From: Engraulis encrasicolus
Taxonomy: Eukaryota; Chordata; Actinopteri; Clupeiformes; Engraulidae
Length of the DNA: 64,000 nucleotides
Reading direction: 5' to 3'
Assembly: GCF_034702125.1 (NCBI RefSeq)
Contig: NC_085875.1
Span: forward strand, 22,870,616-22,934,615
Part shown: positions 11,114-22,333 of the stretch, in pieces
How the letters are laid out: every line of letters begins with the position of its first letter
Position numbering within the stretch: position 1 is the stretch's first letter
Notes under the pieces: generated by a model
Seen by the model: only the letters and a program-made list of their open reading frames with translations
Told to the model about the DNA's origin: nothing
Database searches by the model: none
Position numbers and translations under genes: made by a program

Positions 11114-11686
11114 CAGGGGCGGATTAAGAAATTAAGAAAGTCACCGTCACCGTCACCGTCATTTCAAATGCTGAATCCACCAAACAGTAGGTAGGCCAAC
11201 ACACAAGTATTTTTGTAGCACACAATCAATGGTAGCAACTCATGAACTCAAATAACTGGAAAGATAATTACTGCAAAGTCGGTTTTGAAGGCTGGTTTGG
11301 TTAGTGGCCAAGGGGCCAAGTTGGCCTGGCCTCTTGGGGCCTTGGCCCTTTGGCCCCCTTGGGCCCCCCACCATCGAACCTGGCTTGGCCTAGGGACTGT
11401 ACCAGTTCATTGTACACTATTGTCTGGCACATGAAGCACCTTGGAAAGATTGTCATTGCGAAGGCTGTTTTGAAGGCCGGTTTGGGTCGTGGCTGAGGGG
11501 CCATGTTGGCCTGGCCCTGTCTGGGTCGAGGACATGGGGCCAAGTTGGCCTAGGGACTATACCAGGACATTGTACACTATATTGGCACATGAAGCAACTT
11601 GGAGAGATTAGTATTGAAATGTGGTTTTGAAGGCCGGTTTGGGTCGTGGCCCCGGCCCGGTAGGCCCGTTCATTAATCCACCCCTG
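11114..11686. mobile_element. hAT-like element with internal minisatellite (573 bp)
   Basis: Termini CAGGGGCGGATTAA and TTAATCCACCCCTG are inverted repeats with one mismatch. Both sides carry the exact 8-bp duplication CACATAAC (11106-11113 and 11687-11694), diagnostic of hAT insertion. The interior (about 11285-11650) is a GC-rich tandem repeat of roughly 2.3 units, about 165-180 bp each, containing GGCCAAGTTGGCC-like palindromes. No transposase. Confidence 0.88.
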
Positions 11687-13082
11687 CACATAACCCACAG
11701 AATGAAACATTCATGTTTGAAAGAGATGTACTGTACAACTGGCCAGATGAGTTTATAAAATAAAAAAATATATCAGGCTGAAAGATCAGCGGAGGCTGAA
11801 AGATCCCCTTCAGCAACAAAGAAGAGAGAAGGAATGCTCCAGTGGATCACAAATGTTATGCCCAGAAAGTCGGGTGCTTATAAAAAACTGTGTCCTAAAA
11901 GTCGCAAAAAGATTAAAGTATTGACACACTCCAATCATTAAAAAAGCCTTTATTAAATACTAGCTACATGCCAACGTTTTTCCGATATACTGTCTTCATA
12001 AGGGCATCAACACGTTTCCCTCTTTTTATAATCTTCAGTTGTTGGAACATGCAGGAAGTGGGGTGCTCCGGGTGCTGCAGCACCCACCACCATCATTTCA
12101 AAGTGAGATGTAAAAGAAAAAATGGTAAAATCTAGCCATTCTTATTTAGGCTAAAACATATGAGGAATTTAGTCAGATGGGATTCGCCATTCCAAAATTG
12201 ATTAGAATGCAGGAAATTGCATGTAAAAATCTCATTTTTTTTCGGGGAGAGGACTCCCAGACCCTCCGCCCATCATAGCAACCCCTGGCCAAAATGACTT
12301 CCTGTGTCCCTGCGCTTGGCTGTTCAGGCTTGGCTGTGAAGCTGTGTCTGGGAGAGAAAGCCTGCCCCGCTAATCTCACTTTGCGCTTGTAGCACATTGT
12401 ACGGGTAGCAAAGCAAATGTATTTCACCTTCCACTGAAATTATAATGTGGACATTATTGAAATAGATTATTGAAACAGTATGATAATATCATACCGCTTA
12501 GTCTTACCTCAAAGCATTTTGTGTGTGTTATGTGTTCATTGAAAATGAGAAAAGAGGGTTTTATTGTTGGTTTATACAAACAAATATTTGCCCATCTATG
12601 CTTGTTTGTTTACCCTTTATAACTCCAACTGATTGTTATAGCAATAATGGCGATATGTTATAAAATACAGTAAGGCCTTAGATTCTCCCTCAAAACACTG
12701 GTGTAATGTTGAAGATTTTTTTCTGTAAAGTCCTTCACTGGTATATAAAAAACACTTTTACGAATCTTAACTTTTTTGAGGAATGCTTTGACGAATAAGA
12801 AGCAAAACATCTTGTACAAGTCTGTGATATTGGCTGAGATCTGGGTCAAGGGGTGTGGTGTTGCTTTAAGTATAGGCCATGTCACTGGTGAGAGCCTTGA
12901 GGTGAGTAGTACGATGATGATGAGCTAAAAGTGAACACAAAGGCCTTGTTTGGCTCATCGAGCTTCACCGAAATAGAAAAAGTGGAAGTGTGTCTTCTGA
13001 GCAGCCTCAGGAGCACCTGAGAATAGAGATGTCTGAGAATAGAGCTGGAAGTAGCAGTGGGGGTGGTGGGTGGGGGTGAGGC

Positions 13083-13110
13083 CGTGTGTGTGTGTGTGTG
13101 TGTGTGTGTG
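13083..13110. repeat. (GT)n microsatellite
   Basis: Short GT tract about 60 bp before the D segment RSS. Confidence 0.9.
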
Positions 13111-13146
13111 GCGTCACGTGTCTCTCTGTCTGACTGACTTGTCTGT

Positions 13147-13225
13147 TGTTTTTGTGTGATAGTTTAGCACCGTGGGGACAGGGGGCCACCGTGATACAAC
13201 TCCATAGAGCCGCCGTACAAAAACC
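13147..13225 (+). other. trbd1: TRB D segment with 12- and 23-RSS
   Basis: Coding D is 13175-13186, GGGACAGGGGGC, which matches mammalian TRBD1 as I recall it. The 5' RSS has nonamer TGTTTTTGT (13147-13155), a 12-base spacer and heptamer CACCGTG (13168-13174). The 3' RSS has heptamer CACCGTG (13187-13193), a 23-base spacer and a perfect nonamer ACAAAAACC (13217-13225). The 12/23 arrangement fits Dbeta: the 3' side joins J (12-RSS) and the 5' side accepts V (23-RSS). All three frames of the D are glycine-rich or readable. Confidence 0.96.
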
Positions 13226-13578
13226 TCATGACACTTCACTACATCGCCATGGCGACTACAGAAGAGCAGAACAACCAGATGAATTCAAAAATAGGATTTT
13301 ACCTTTACTCAGGATAATCTACATTCGGAAAATCCAAGAGATTTTGAATACACTTTTATGGATTTCACGCACCATTGGTTCTGAAGAAGGAGCAAAATCA
13401 AAGGATACCCTTATTTTATAGCTGTCTTAAAATAACTGCTCATCTTTGAAAGGCTTTTGGATAGTTCATTTCACTGTTCTCATGACAAGGATTACATCTA
13501 AGGTTGCATTATAACAGCCTCATATTTGAGAGCAAGGATACAATTGGATTACTTTTCGAAATGAAAACGGCCAATGTG

Positions 13579-13629
13579 ACACTGGAAGTCAAGCATTCTT
13601 TGGGAACGGGACAAAACTGACTGTTTTGG
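13579..13629 (+). CDS. trbj: TRB J segment 1-1
   Basis: Encodes GSQAFFGNGTKLTVLG with the J-defining FGxG motif. Heptamer-like CAATGTG 13572-13578; the nonamer is weak. Splice donor GTGAGT begins at 13630, leaving phase 1 for joining to C1 exon 1. The atypical heptamer may reduce its use. Confidence 0.92.
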
Positions 13630-13860
13630 GTGAGTAAAACCATTAATTGTTTTCAAATATGCCAGCCAAATTGTAGTTCAATTAGTCTTTCCCAATGGCT
13701 CTAGAGTTAGATTAGGTTAAAATGCAGAAAGGGGCTGTGAAGTATGACAGTGTTTACAACACTGGCGTGATTGTTGTATCTCGGACATTTGTTCAGCTTG
13801 AACTGAAGGACAAATTTCCAAGTTAGCCACAGTCAAATTTGTGCTTACTGCCTCACTGTG

Positions 13861-13911
13861 CCAATGCAAACCCGGCATACTTTGGAAATGGGACCAAACT
13901 GACCGTTTTGG
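13861..13911 (+). CDS. trbj: TRB J segment 1-2
   Basis: Encodes NANPAYFGNGTKLTVLG. Perfect heptamer CACTGTG 13854-13860, nonamer-like CAAATTTGT about 11-12 bases upstream, donor GTAAGA at 13912. Confidence 0.94.
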
Positions 13912-14113
13912 GTAAGAGCACACTGCACACTGGGGTGAAAACCTCTTGAAAAACGGCAATCCAGCATCACAAACCTGTCAGGGTTTTGATTTGAGCTTCT
14001 AGATTCCAGAAAGATATCTGATATGGTACAAACATAGGTGTTTCTATTGAAGGTGAGAATAGTGGTTATCAGATTATTTTAGATACTTTTTGCTATGAGG
14101 GTCTAGTGCTGTG

Positions 14114-14161
14114 CCAACTATCAAGCTTATTTCGGCGCTGGAACGAAACTGACTGTACTTG
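14114..14161 (+). CDS. trbj: TRB J segment 1-3
   Basis: Encodes NYQAYFGAGTKLTVLG. Heptamer TGCTGTG 14107-14113, 12-base spacer, nonamer CTTTTTGCT upstream; donor GTGAGT at 14162. Confidence 0.93.
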
Positions 14162-14412
14162 GTGAGTAAATTGTCCATGCACAACATTAAAGATACAGAC
14201 TGATCACATCCAAGTATCCGTAGCTAAGTTCTTTGATACAACTAAACGTATACAGTTTCGTACTATGTCAAGACCAATTGCCTATTTAACACCTCTGAAA
14301 ATGAGAGAGTCAGGGTTAAACTAAAGCTTCTCGTAGAGTCTGATGCAAGGTTATGTGGACCAGGGGTCTTGCACTATACCGTACATTATTATTCATGTCT
14401 GGACCCACTGTG

Positions 14413-14466
14413 CCTTTGGATCGAGTCAAGCTTATTTCGGCTCGGGCACCAAATTAACTGTTCTGG
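14413..14466 (+). CDS. trbj: TRB J segment 1-4
   Basis: Encodes GSSQAYFGSGTKLTVLG. Heptamer CACTGTG 14406-14412, donor GTAAGA at 14467. First of three locally duplicated J segments (1-4, 1-5, 1-6) that share flanking sequence. Confidence 0.94.
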
Positions 14467-14623
14467 GTAAGACACATCAAACTAACACACATACACACTG
14501 CACACTCACAGCTTTCCGTAGTTTATTACAGTGTATGATTTTCGCTGGAGGGAAGTAAGGTGGGCTAGTGGTGTTGTAGTTGCCCTGTACTACATATTAT
14601 TATCCATGCCTGAAGCCGCTGTG

Positions 14624-14677
14624 CCTCTGGATACAATCCAGCCTACTTCGGCTCGGGCACCAAATTAACTGTTCTCG
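14624..14677 (+). CDS. trbj: TRB J segment 1-5
   Basis: Encodes SGYNPAYFGSGTKLTVLG. Heptamer CGCTGTG 14617-14623 (two departures from consensus), donor GTAAGA at 14678. Duplicate relative of J1-4 and J1-6, spaced by about 210 bp. Confidence 0.93.
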
Positions 14678-14845
14678 GTAAGATGCATCAAATCAACACA
14701 CACACTGCACACTCATAGATTCTCGTAGTTTCTAGGCTGTTTGGTTTTCACTGGAGGAAAGTAAAGATTCATAGGCAGCAGTGTTGAAGTAGTATCGTGT
14801 CAATGACTAGCCCTATAAATATTATCCATGTCTGGAGCCGCTGTG

Positions 14846-14899
14846 CCACTGGAGCGGGTCAAGCATACTTCGGCTCTGGCACCAAATTAACGGTTCTCG
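14846..14899 (+). CDS. trbj: TRB J segment 1-6
   Basis: Encodes TGAGQAYFGSGTKLTVLG. Heptamer CGCTGTG 14839-14845, donor GTAAGA at 14900. Confidence 0.93.
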
Positions 14900-15088
14900 G
14901 TAAGATGCATCAAACTAATGTATATACACACTGCATGCTTGTAGCTTTCCATCAATGATTGCAATATATGCTTTTCACTGGAGAAAAGTAAAGATACATA
15001 GTCAGCAGTGTAGAGGTAGTGTCATGTCTGTGTTTTTATGGGAGAAAGTTGGTTTGAGGGGGTTATAGTGTAAGGACGGCTCTCTGTG

Positions 15089-15138
15089 CTCCTACTCACA
15101 AGCATATTTTGGAAGCGGCACCAAACTCACTGTTTTGG
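15089..15138 (+). CDS. trbj: TRB J segment 1-7
   Basis: Encodes SYSQAYFGSGTKLTVLG. Heptamer CTCTGTG 15082-15088, 12-base spacer, nonamer GGTTATAGT (15061-15069), donor GTAAGA at 15139. Confidence 0.94.
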
Positions 15139-15649
15139 GTAAGAAATATTTTGCTTTGTCTGCCTACTGTACGGTGTATGCGCTGTGAAAAAAGTAAGGG
15201 ACCCATGATCAATGTCATAATCTTAAATGTGCCATAAAGACATGAGTACAATATATACCTATCCTACATTTCTGGCAGCAGGAGGTTGTTGCCATTTGCT
15301 TCATAGTTAATTTGTTGTTGGACATATCATGTTTTGTGGAGTTACTGATTACTTCTTGAGACTATGCTCAAGAATCTGCTGTGTAATTGAAACGCTGGGT
15401 CAATTAATGAAATCTGAATCAGGTGAATGAAAATGATAATAGAATTTGAAATTTGGCATTTAAGCAATAATTCAGAGTTGGGATGGCATGGAAATAGCAT
15501 GTTCATACTTTAAGCGGTGACGTAGGCTATTGTTAGTACAGAAGTCATAGATTCATTTGGATATATAGTAAGCACATTATAGTGAGCAGGGGCAAAGGGC
15601 TTGGATGAGCCAAGGCAGTCAGTTTCCGACACAGTGTTGAATCAGTGTG

Positions 15650-15698
15650 AACTACAACGAAGCTTACTTTGGCAGTGGTACAAAACTAACTGTTTTGG
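15650..15698 (+). CDS. trbj: TRB J segment 1-8
   Basis: Encodes NYNEAYFGSGTKLTVLG. Heptamer CAGTGTG 15643-15649, donor GTAAGT at 15699. The nonamer region (GTTTCCGAC) is only partly consensus. Confidence 0.93.
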
Positions 15699-15954
15699 GT
15701 AAGTCTTACTTTTTTATTGTTGTGTGGCAAAGATGTACTTATATAAATGAAGATTGACACCTGGCTGGCACAAATATTATTATATTAGAAAACAAAGGGG
15801 ATGTGATTGATATATTGTGCAGTTGCTGAAGTGTTTGCAGTGCTGGCTTAAAATTGTATTTTTGTCTCAAAGTACTCTGAGGTTTTCATTGGGCTTGATA
15901 TGGCTATGATAGCACAGCTAGTCCTTGAATTATGTTATGTGACCACACTCTGTG

Positions 15955-16004
15955 CTCCAACGACAAGGCAGTGTTTGGCCAAGGCACAAAACTCACTGTC
16001 CTGG
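15955..16004 (+). CDS. trbj: TRB J segment 1-9
   Basis: Encodes SNDKAVFGQGTKLTVLG. Heptamer CTCTGTG 15948-15954, donor GTAAGC at 16005. Confidence 0.93.
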
Positions 16005-16254
16005 GTAAGCAAAACGTGTTATATTCCTGTAATTTATAGAAATAGTAAGTTATTACATCTAAGAAGTAAATGGTAGACATTTTTTATTATGTCTTAAATA
16101 TGACATCCATCCATTCAAATGGGGTAATTTGTATGCAATGGCATAATGCAGCATATCGTCTTAATATGCTATTTTACCTCAGTAGGCTATGTGGTTGTCG
16201 AGTCAGTTAGCCAGATGTAGCTAGGTGTTTTTATTGCTGCCACTGAGCAGTGTG

Positions 16255-16303
16255 AACACTCAGCCAGCATACTTTGGAAGCGGGACCAAACTCACTGTAA
16301 TTG
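16255..16303 (+). CDS. trbj: TRB J segment 1-10
   Basis: Encodes NTQPAYFGSGTKLTVIG, with isoleucine in place of the usual leucine near the end. Heptamer CAGTGTG 16248-16254, 12-base spacer, nonamer GTTTTTATT (16227-16235), donor GTAAGA at 16304. Confidence 0.94.
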
Positions 16304-17483
16304 GTAAGAAAATATTACTTCTTGTCTCTATGGTTAATGTATGTCCGTTTTATTCAATACTTTGACTCTGTTGAGGGGAAATGTGGACTGTATAGATATT
16401 CTGATGTTCTGATGTTTCATGACTAGTTGTGGATTTGATTATATACAGTATGAGAGCAGTTTTGGGACAGGCTGTTTGCATGGAATGTATTTTACCTTGG
16501 AAGTGAAGTGAATAACGTGAAAAAAATGAGTTGTCTCGTCTCATGCACTTTATATTCAGTGTGTTCTGCTGGAAATATCAGAGTCACTAATGAGCTTCTA
16601 TAATGCATGTGTTGACTAAGACTTAATATAAAAATACAGTGTGTATGTGAAAATTGAGATTACATCTGAATTACTCACAGGCGAATTAATGAAGGCAGAA
16701 TTTAATTTTCCTCTCTCTGAAAGCTATTCATGTGTAGATTGCATATTGACAGAGACGAAAAAAAGAGAAGCATCTTGAGCAAACTGTTCGTGATTTTCCT
16801 CTCTGTGATGACTCTGTGTGAGATTACTGTCAAAAACCCTCCTAAACTGTAAATTAGTTTTATATCGGTAATGGACAGTCTCTCAGCCTTTATCCCTTTG
16901 AGGAGTAAGGAATTTCTAGAGGTTCTTCTATAATTTTTCTAGAACACTCTACAGCTCCTATAGACGTCTGTGTTAAAAATCTCGCAAAGACATTATGACA
17001 TCATAATGAGAACTCAAAATTTGGGCAAAATTCTAATCACATATTTGTGATGGTACTCCTCAAAGGGTTAAAGGCTATGTGACACAAAATCAGTTGCCAA
17101 CAACTGTTCTAAACAGAAAGACTCCATGCAAAAATGATCAGAAATGGGCAACACCCACCAGTCAAAAAGTAAAAAATGTCTGGATGGGGTAGATGAAGTA
17201 AGCTTAGAGCTGATATCTGGCATGCAGATCTCAGATGATGACCCACCAATTCCTACTCTTACTTGTAATGGTGTAGTGACATGTAGAGTGAAAAGATGTT
17301 GTTATATTTCAACATTAATATCACACAGAAAACAATACAAAACAAGATTATATAGTTTTAATTGTTAAAAATGTGATAGTAAAATGGTATAGGTTGGTTG
17401 AAAACCCACTAAATATTGGCATTATGGGAGAAAAATGTTCTGTTTCTTTCTCATCAGTCTTGAAGGTAGCTGAGTAGGTAGCT
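16304..17483. other. 1.2-kb gap between J1-10 and J1-11
   Basis: AT-rich, with no FGxG motif, RSS pair or recognisable transposon. The other J-J gaps are 160-510 bp, so this one is unusually wide. Confidence 0.6.
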
Positions 17484-17512
17484 AGTTTTTGTCTCTGTGA
17501 GAGAGTAGTGTG

Positions 17513-17565
17513 CTCCGGCACGTATCCTGCTTATTTCGGAAAGGGGACAAAGCTAACAGTTCTTG
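17513..17565 (+). CDS. trbj: TRB J segment 1-11
   Basis: Encodes SGTYPAYFGKGTKLTVLG. Heptamer TAGTGTG 17506-17512 with a strong nonamer (AGTTTTTGT 17484-17492) about 13 bases upstream. Donor GTAAGT at 17566. Last J before C1, about 500 bp from C1 exon 1. Confidence 0.94.
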
Positions 17566-18067
17566 GTAAGTCTTTGTTTCAAGTGATTTTATTATACATC
17601 CGGACCAGGGTAATAATTCTGTGATTCAGTTCTGTTGTTGTTGTTGTTGTTGTCAGTTCTATTGTTAGTGAAAATGTGTAGTGTAGAGAAAATGTGTGGT
17701 GAATTCACCTTCAGGGAATTCAAGGCATTTGTATTTACGCATGTGCTGCATGGCATTCAAATGCAGCTGGAAGTGATTCAATTGTTTGACAAAACTGTCT
17801 TTGAATTGCATAGAAACTGCTGGACTGAAGAGATATAGCCTACTGTACATCCAATGATGGAAATCATTCTTGGTCTTTATAGCATTGATCATGAGTTTGA
17901 CTTGCTTTAACATTGATGAGTTGCATGATCAACCGTATGTTAACACTTCAAAGATCACGTCAAAAACACAGTAATATATTCATAAAAAACAACTCCCTTA
18001 GAGTTGATTAATATAGAGAATATGCTGTGTACCTACATACTCATGTCTACATTTGTTTTGCCTTTAG

Positions 18068-20549
18068 AACCTGGGAGGGACCCCGAACTCCCCAAGGTGG
18101 AGGTATTGCCTCCTTCCACAGGTGAAGAGTGTGACAAGGATGTTCAGTCCCAAAGGAAGACGGTGACCCTGCTCTGTGTGGCCAAAGACTTCTACCCTGA
18201 CCATGTGTCTGTGTCCTGGGAAGTCAATGATGTGGAGCGCAAGGAGGGAGTGGGAACGGACAACAATGCCATGTTGGACGGAAAGAACAAGACATACAGC
18301 ATCACCAGCAGACTGAGGGTCCCAACAAAGGAGTGGAGAAAGTCTACAAACAAATTCAGATGTGTTGTCCATTTTTTCAATGGGAAAGAGACAGTCCCTA
18401 AAAATGCCACTGTGGATGGAATTGGTATGACCCTCAAATAAAACAAATAATATTCACATTTACTGTATTTCCATAGTAAGTTATGTAGTTATTTGAGGGA
18501 GATATATATAGATGTGCTCAGATCTAGGGGCAAGAAAAAGCAAATGAATGAATCACATGTCGTACTAAGTGCAGTTGGTAATCATATTCATTAAGTCAAT
18601 GCTTGTCTGGTGAAGGGCCTCAGACTGTTAACGAAATTTGTTTCATGTTTAAAGGAAGGAGAGGGGATACAGGACAGGTTCAATTGTGGTATTTTTTTGC
18701 TTGAGAACTCACTGATGCATGTAAAAATGTGTACGCTGTCTAATGAAATATCAATCTGATCTTGTTTCTATTCATAGCATCTTCTGACGGCGTAGAGCCA
18801 GGTAATTGCAAACACATTAAATATCTTCATAGTCATCAACTACCATATTACTAAGGTCAATTGCAATAATTGAACTGTGGAAGTTACATGTTATGTATTT
18901 TTCGTTGTTTGCAGAGGAATACATGAGGAGTGCTCAAACGGCCAAGTTTGCATACAGCATCTTCATCGCCAAGAGCTTCCTGTTCGGACTGTTCGTCCTA
19001 ATTTTTGTGACGAAGGTAAGTTGAACATATACAGGTAGGGTACAGTAGATACTATGTATGGGTATGTGCCAAACACACGAGGGCAGAGTTGTATACAGTA
19101 GAAAATAGAAGTACACTAATAAATGTAATTACAACACTAGAAGTATGATATTACAAAGTTGAAGTCATTACATTACATTACATTTAGCAGACGCCTTTGA
19201 CGAAAGTGACTTCCAAGGAGAAAATTTAAGCAAGAACAGAGTAAGGCGCAGTGTACAGTTGCAACACTGACAATATTGTCCAACACAAAGTAAAGACGAG
19301 GTAGCAAAAAAAAATAAGATGCATTGAAAAAGTGACAAAAAGTATACAAAGACGTAAAGGTGTAGTGTGCAATTGCAACACTGACCGAGTTGTCCAACAC
19401 ATGCTACAGTCATGTAATACAGTACCATTAGTGTTGTAATTACATTTGTAAGAGTCTTTCCACTTCTACTTCATACAACTCTGCTTAAGGGAGATGCTGC
19501 AGAGGGGTGTAAATGACCAACCTCACTTCTCGGTGTGAGAGAGTGGTCCGCCCACTGGACCTGAGGTCCAAAAAATACAAATCTTATTTCAGTAGACCTA
19601 TAATGCACGCCGTTCAACCAGTGGTACACTGTAATAGAAATTGAAAAGTCATCTGCCATAGTATGACACTACGATGACATAACACAAGGCCTTTAGTAAT
19701 GCACTACTACGACTTGGATATTGCCATTCTGGTAACGGTAAATTTACAACGCTGTGTCATTATGGGTTAAACAAACGGCAATGTTTCGACCCACTAATGG
19801 GAAATTCTTCAGGCCTTTATATTTTTGGCACTCATGCCCACTCTTACACTATCTACTATTATTCTCTGGCACATGGAATATTGTTTTTGTGGATGTGCAT
19901 ACACTAACCTCCAAGCAACATCACTTCTCGCACATGGGGTATTGTGAACACGAGCCTTTGCTGTTACACCCGTCATAGGCGTTTGTTATGATGGTGGGTA
20001 ATAACGTCACTGTTCAGCAGGAACCTCAGAAATCTCCATTATTTTTTATTATTATTTTATAATCTTTCTATATTCATCATATCAGTCTCCAAGCGTATAT
20101 ACTATGTAAGATAAATTATTTAAGAACCAACTTTAATGGTGAAATCTTTATTCATTTAGAAAATAGTGATCTATACATCGAAAAGTAAAAACATTTGAAA
20201 GGTGGAGATACAAAGTTTCTAGTGGACAGTGGTGATGATAATTTGGGCAGCCATGGCTTAATGGTTCAGGTGGCTACAGGTTTTGTATCTAGGGTTAGGG
20301 GGTTAGGGTATAACCTCTCCCTACACCCTATACACCTTTACCTCTCCCCATATCTCCATCCATGCCTGAAATGCTCTTGAGAAAGGCACCTAACCCCATT
20401 GCTCCAGGGACATATCCTAGCTCTAAACTACAAGTTGCTTTTAATGAAATCATGGGCTAAGTTCAAGGTAATGATTTGTAAAATTATGTGTCTTATTTTG
20501 TTTAATGCTCTTCTCTCAGATTTCAAAGGGCTCCAATGGAAAGTGGTAA
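18068..20549 (+). CDS. trbc1: T-cell receptor beta constant gene C1 (4 exons)
   Basis: Exons: 18068-18424 (Ig C domain), 18778-18801 (24 nt, connecting peptide), 18915-19015 (transmembrane), 20520-20549 (cytoplasmic tail and stop). Every junction is phase 1 except the last, which is phase 0, so the exons read continuously. The Ig domain starts EPGRDPELPKVEVLPPS, with cysteines in TLLCVAKDFYPD and FRCVVHFF and the tryptophan in VSWEV. The connecting region ASSDGVEPEEYMRS has no cysteine, so the usual interchain disulfide to alpha is absent. The membrane segment contains the lysine (FIAKSFLFGLF) needed for CD3 pairing. The tail is ISKGSNGKW. Sequons NKT and NAT are present. The 1.5-kb last intron carries SINE debris. 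Confidence 0.95.
19165..19425 (-). mobile_element. SINE-tail-like repeat with local tandem duplication
   Basis: ATTTAGCAGACGCCTTTGAC is the reverse complement of a 3' tail common in fish SINEs. Next to it, a segment around GTTGCAACACTGACNNNNTTGTCCAACACA appears twice, about 125 bp apart (near 19258 and 19372). Lies in the C1 last intron. Confidence 0.6.
20245..20420 (+). mobile_element. Degenerate tRNA-derived SINE
   Basis: GGGCAGCCATGGCTTAATGG is an A-box-type head. The downstream segment with CTCTTGAGAAAGGCACCTAA and CCCCATTGCTCCAGGG matches the body of a common teleost SINE as I recall it. It is in the C1 last intron. Confidence 0.6.
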
Positions 20550-20990
20550 ACGGCTGGTGAGAGGATGACAGTATTCCAGGAAGACTGAAGTGTAGTCCAC
20601 ATCATTGCGTCATGAAGACATGTTTTGATCATTTGTTTGTTTGTTTTATTTGTTTTACAGATATTTTTTTGCATAGATAATTATCTTTTTGCTTGTGCAG
20701 AGCAATTTACCAAGTATATCTTGCCTTGATCAGTATGCATGCAACTCAAGTAATCCATCTTGAATTGTTAAGAATGGTGAGGTGTGGTAGTCTAAAGTAC
20801 AGTACAATGCATACATTACATGTGTAGCATGTACACATATAACCTTCTTTTGTGTGTTGATCTAACATAGCTACATTTCTACAGTATATACCGTATGATG
20901 TTTTTGATGTTAGCCTTAATTTGTTTCTTTCTTAGAGTGGAGTTTTTACTACGTGCATATATGACTTATTATTACTACTCGATATCACCA

Positions 20991-20996
20991 AATAAA
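20991..20996 (+). terminator. C1 polyadenylation signal
   Basis: AATAAA about 440 bases after the C1 stop codon, on the coding strand. Confidence 0.75.
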
Positions 20997-21198
20997 GAGC
21001 ATTTTAGTCTCATTACAGTGTCTCTAATCTCATGACATTTTTCGTATTGTAAAAAATATTAAATATACGTCTTGCTGTAAAAGACGATACACTAAAAGGT
21101 AGACTTGCCAAATCATTTCGAACTAGAGTGGAAGATGAAGGGGTATAAGGACAACACTGAGACCATATTCTGCTATAGAAAGCCATGCAGGACAGAAG

Positions 21199-21548
21199 TT
21201 AAAGGAGTATGCCACTATTTTGGGGCTTAATACAGTTAAAATCGTTGGCTGGGGTTTATTAAGGTGGTAAAGTGTCTTATTTTTCATGTGAAGCGTTGTC
21301 TTGCTTTAAGACAAGTTAAAAGAGGGAGTATGTCGCTAAGCTAGAGAAAGTCAATGCATCCATGTAGCATTGCTACATGCTACACGGATCCATTGACTTT
21401 CACTAGCTTAGCGACATGCTCCCTCTTTTAACTTGTCTTAAAACAAGACAACGGCTTACATGAAAAATAAGACACTTTACCACCTATATAAACCCTGGCC
21501 AACGATTTTAACTGTATTAAGCCCCAAAATAGTGGCATACCCCTTTAA
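21199..21548. mobile_element. TTAA-ended palindromic MITE (350 bp)
   Basis: The two halves are near-perfect reverse complements over almost the full length, from TTAAAGGAGTATGCCAC to GTGGCATACCCCTTTAA, with the centre near 21365-21385. Such a foldback would form a long hairpin. No coding potential. Lies between C1 and the second J cluster. Confidence 0.9.
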
Positions 21549-22280
21549 GAAGTAGTCTCTAACTGCAGATGGGGTCACCAGCGGGCCTATTCACTATTTG
21601 CTGAAAATACTACATCGTAACAACATTGCTATGACAGTACTGAGATTAAGACATAGCCATTACAATTTTGGTGACAGTAAGGTTATAACATAGGCTCTGC
21701 ACTAAGGGGATAAACGCCAATAACAGAGGCCAAGAAAGAACAGCAGGGAAACAGCATGAGCTTCAGTACACTTGGAAAGCTTTATAAATATTTGCCCATC
21801 TGACTTGCCGGGAATAGTGTACTACCTCATTCCTCCTAATCACATACATTATATAGGTATGTGACCCCCCCGATGATGCCAAACACAAATAAATCCTCCA
21901 AATAACTCAAGTGACCTCAGCTGGCCCATGTACCCTGCCATACCTTATGCCAAGTCAGCAATGACACCACTGACCAGTCATAAGTGTGAATTAAAGCCTT
22001 ATTTTACACTAAAAAGCACCATTCAGTGACAGAAGGCATGAATGCGAAACAGGCCTTTAAACCTACCATGTTTGATGTTTGTTTGGGAAGATTTGGTGTT
22101 GATTGTGCAGAAGGGGCCCCTAGGTCCGGAAACAGATAACGGGGGGACCCTAACCCTTAAACACCTTAAACACACCATACACACACTCTGCAGAGGGCCC
22201 CTTAACTAACTGAATACTGCTAATAGACATCAATAGGCGCTGCTTGGCCTTAGGTTTGTGTTATGAGGGAAATCATCGTG

Positions 22281-22333
22281 TGCAAGCTTCGGGAATGTAG
22301 TCTTTGGAGAAGGGACCAAGCTGACGGTTCTGG
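22281..22333 (+). CDS. trbj: TRB J segment 2-1
   Basis: Encodes ASFGNVVFGEGTKLTVLG. RSS: nonamer GGTTTGTGT 22253-22261, 12-base spacer, heptamer CATCGTG 22274-22280. Donor GTGAGT at 22334. First J of the second cluster, about 1.45 kb before C2. No D segment was found between C1 and this J. Confidence 0.93.

Larger units (their letters stand above)
9172..13146. other. V-to-D spacer, about 4 kb
   Basis: No gene found. A partial echo of the V7 RSS downstream region occurs near 9380-9415 (GAGCAATAACACTGCTGTG is shared). Two identifiable transposons (10118-10476 and 11114-11686) and a GT repeat (13083-13110) are listed separately. Mammalian TRB loci carry trypsinogen genes near this position; none is visible here. 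Confidence 0.6.

Noticed and set aside
22100..22170. G-rich stretches (AAGGGGCCCC, ACGGGGGGACC) as a possible Dbeta2
   Set aside because: No 12- or 23-base RSS pair flanks them. The nearby GATTGTG and GTTTGTTTG do not have correct spacing.
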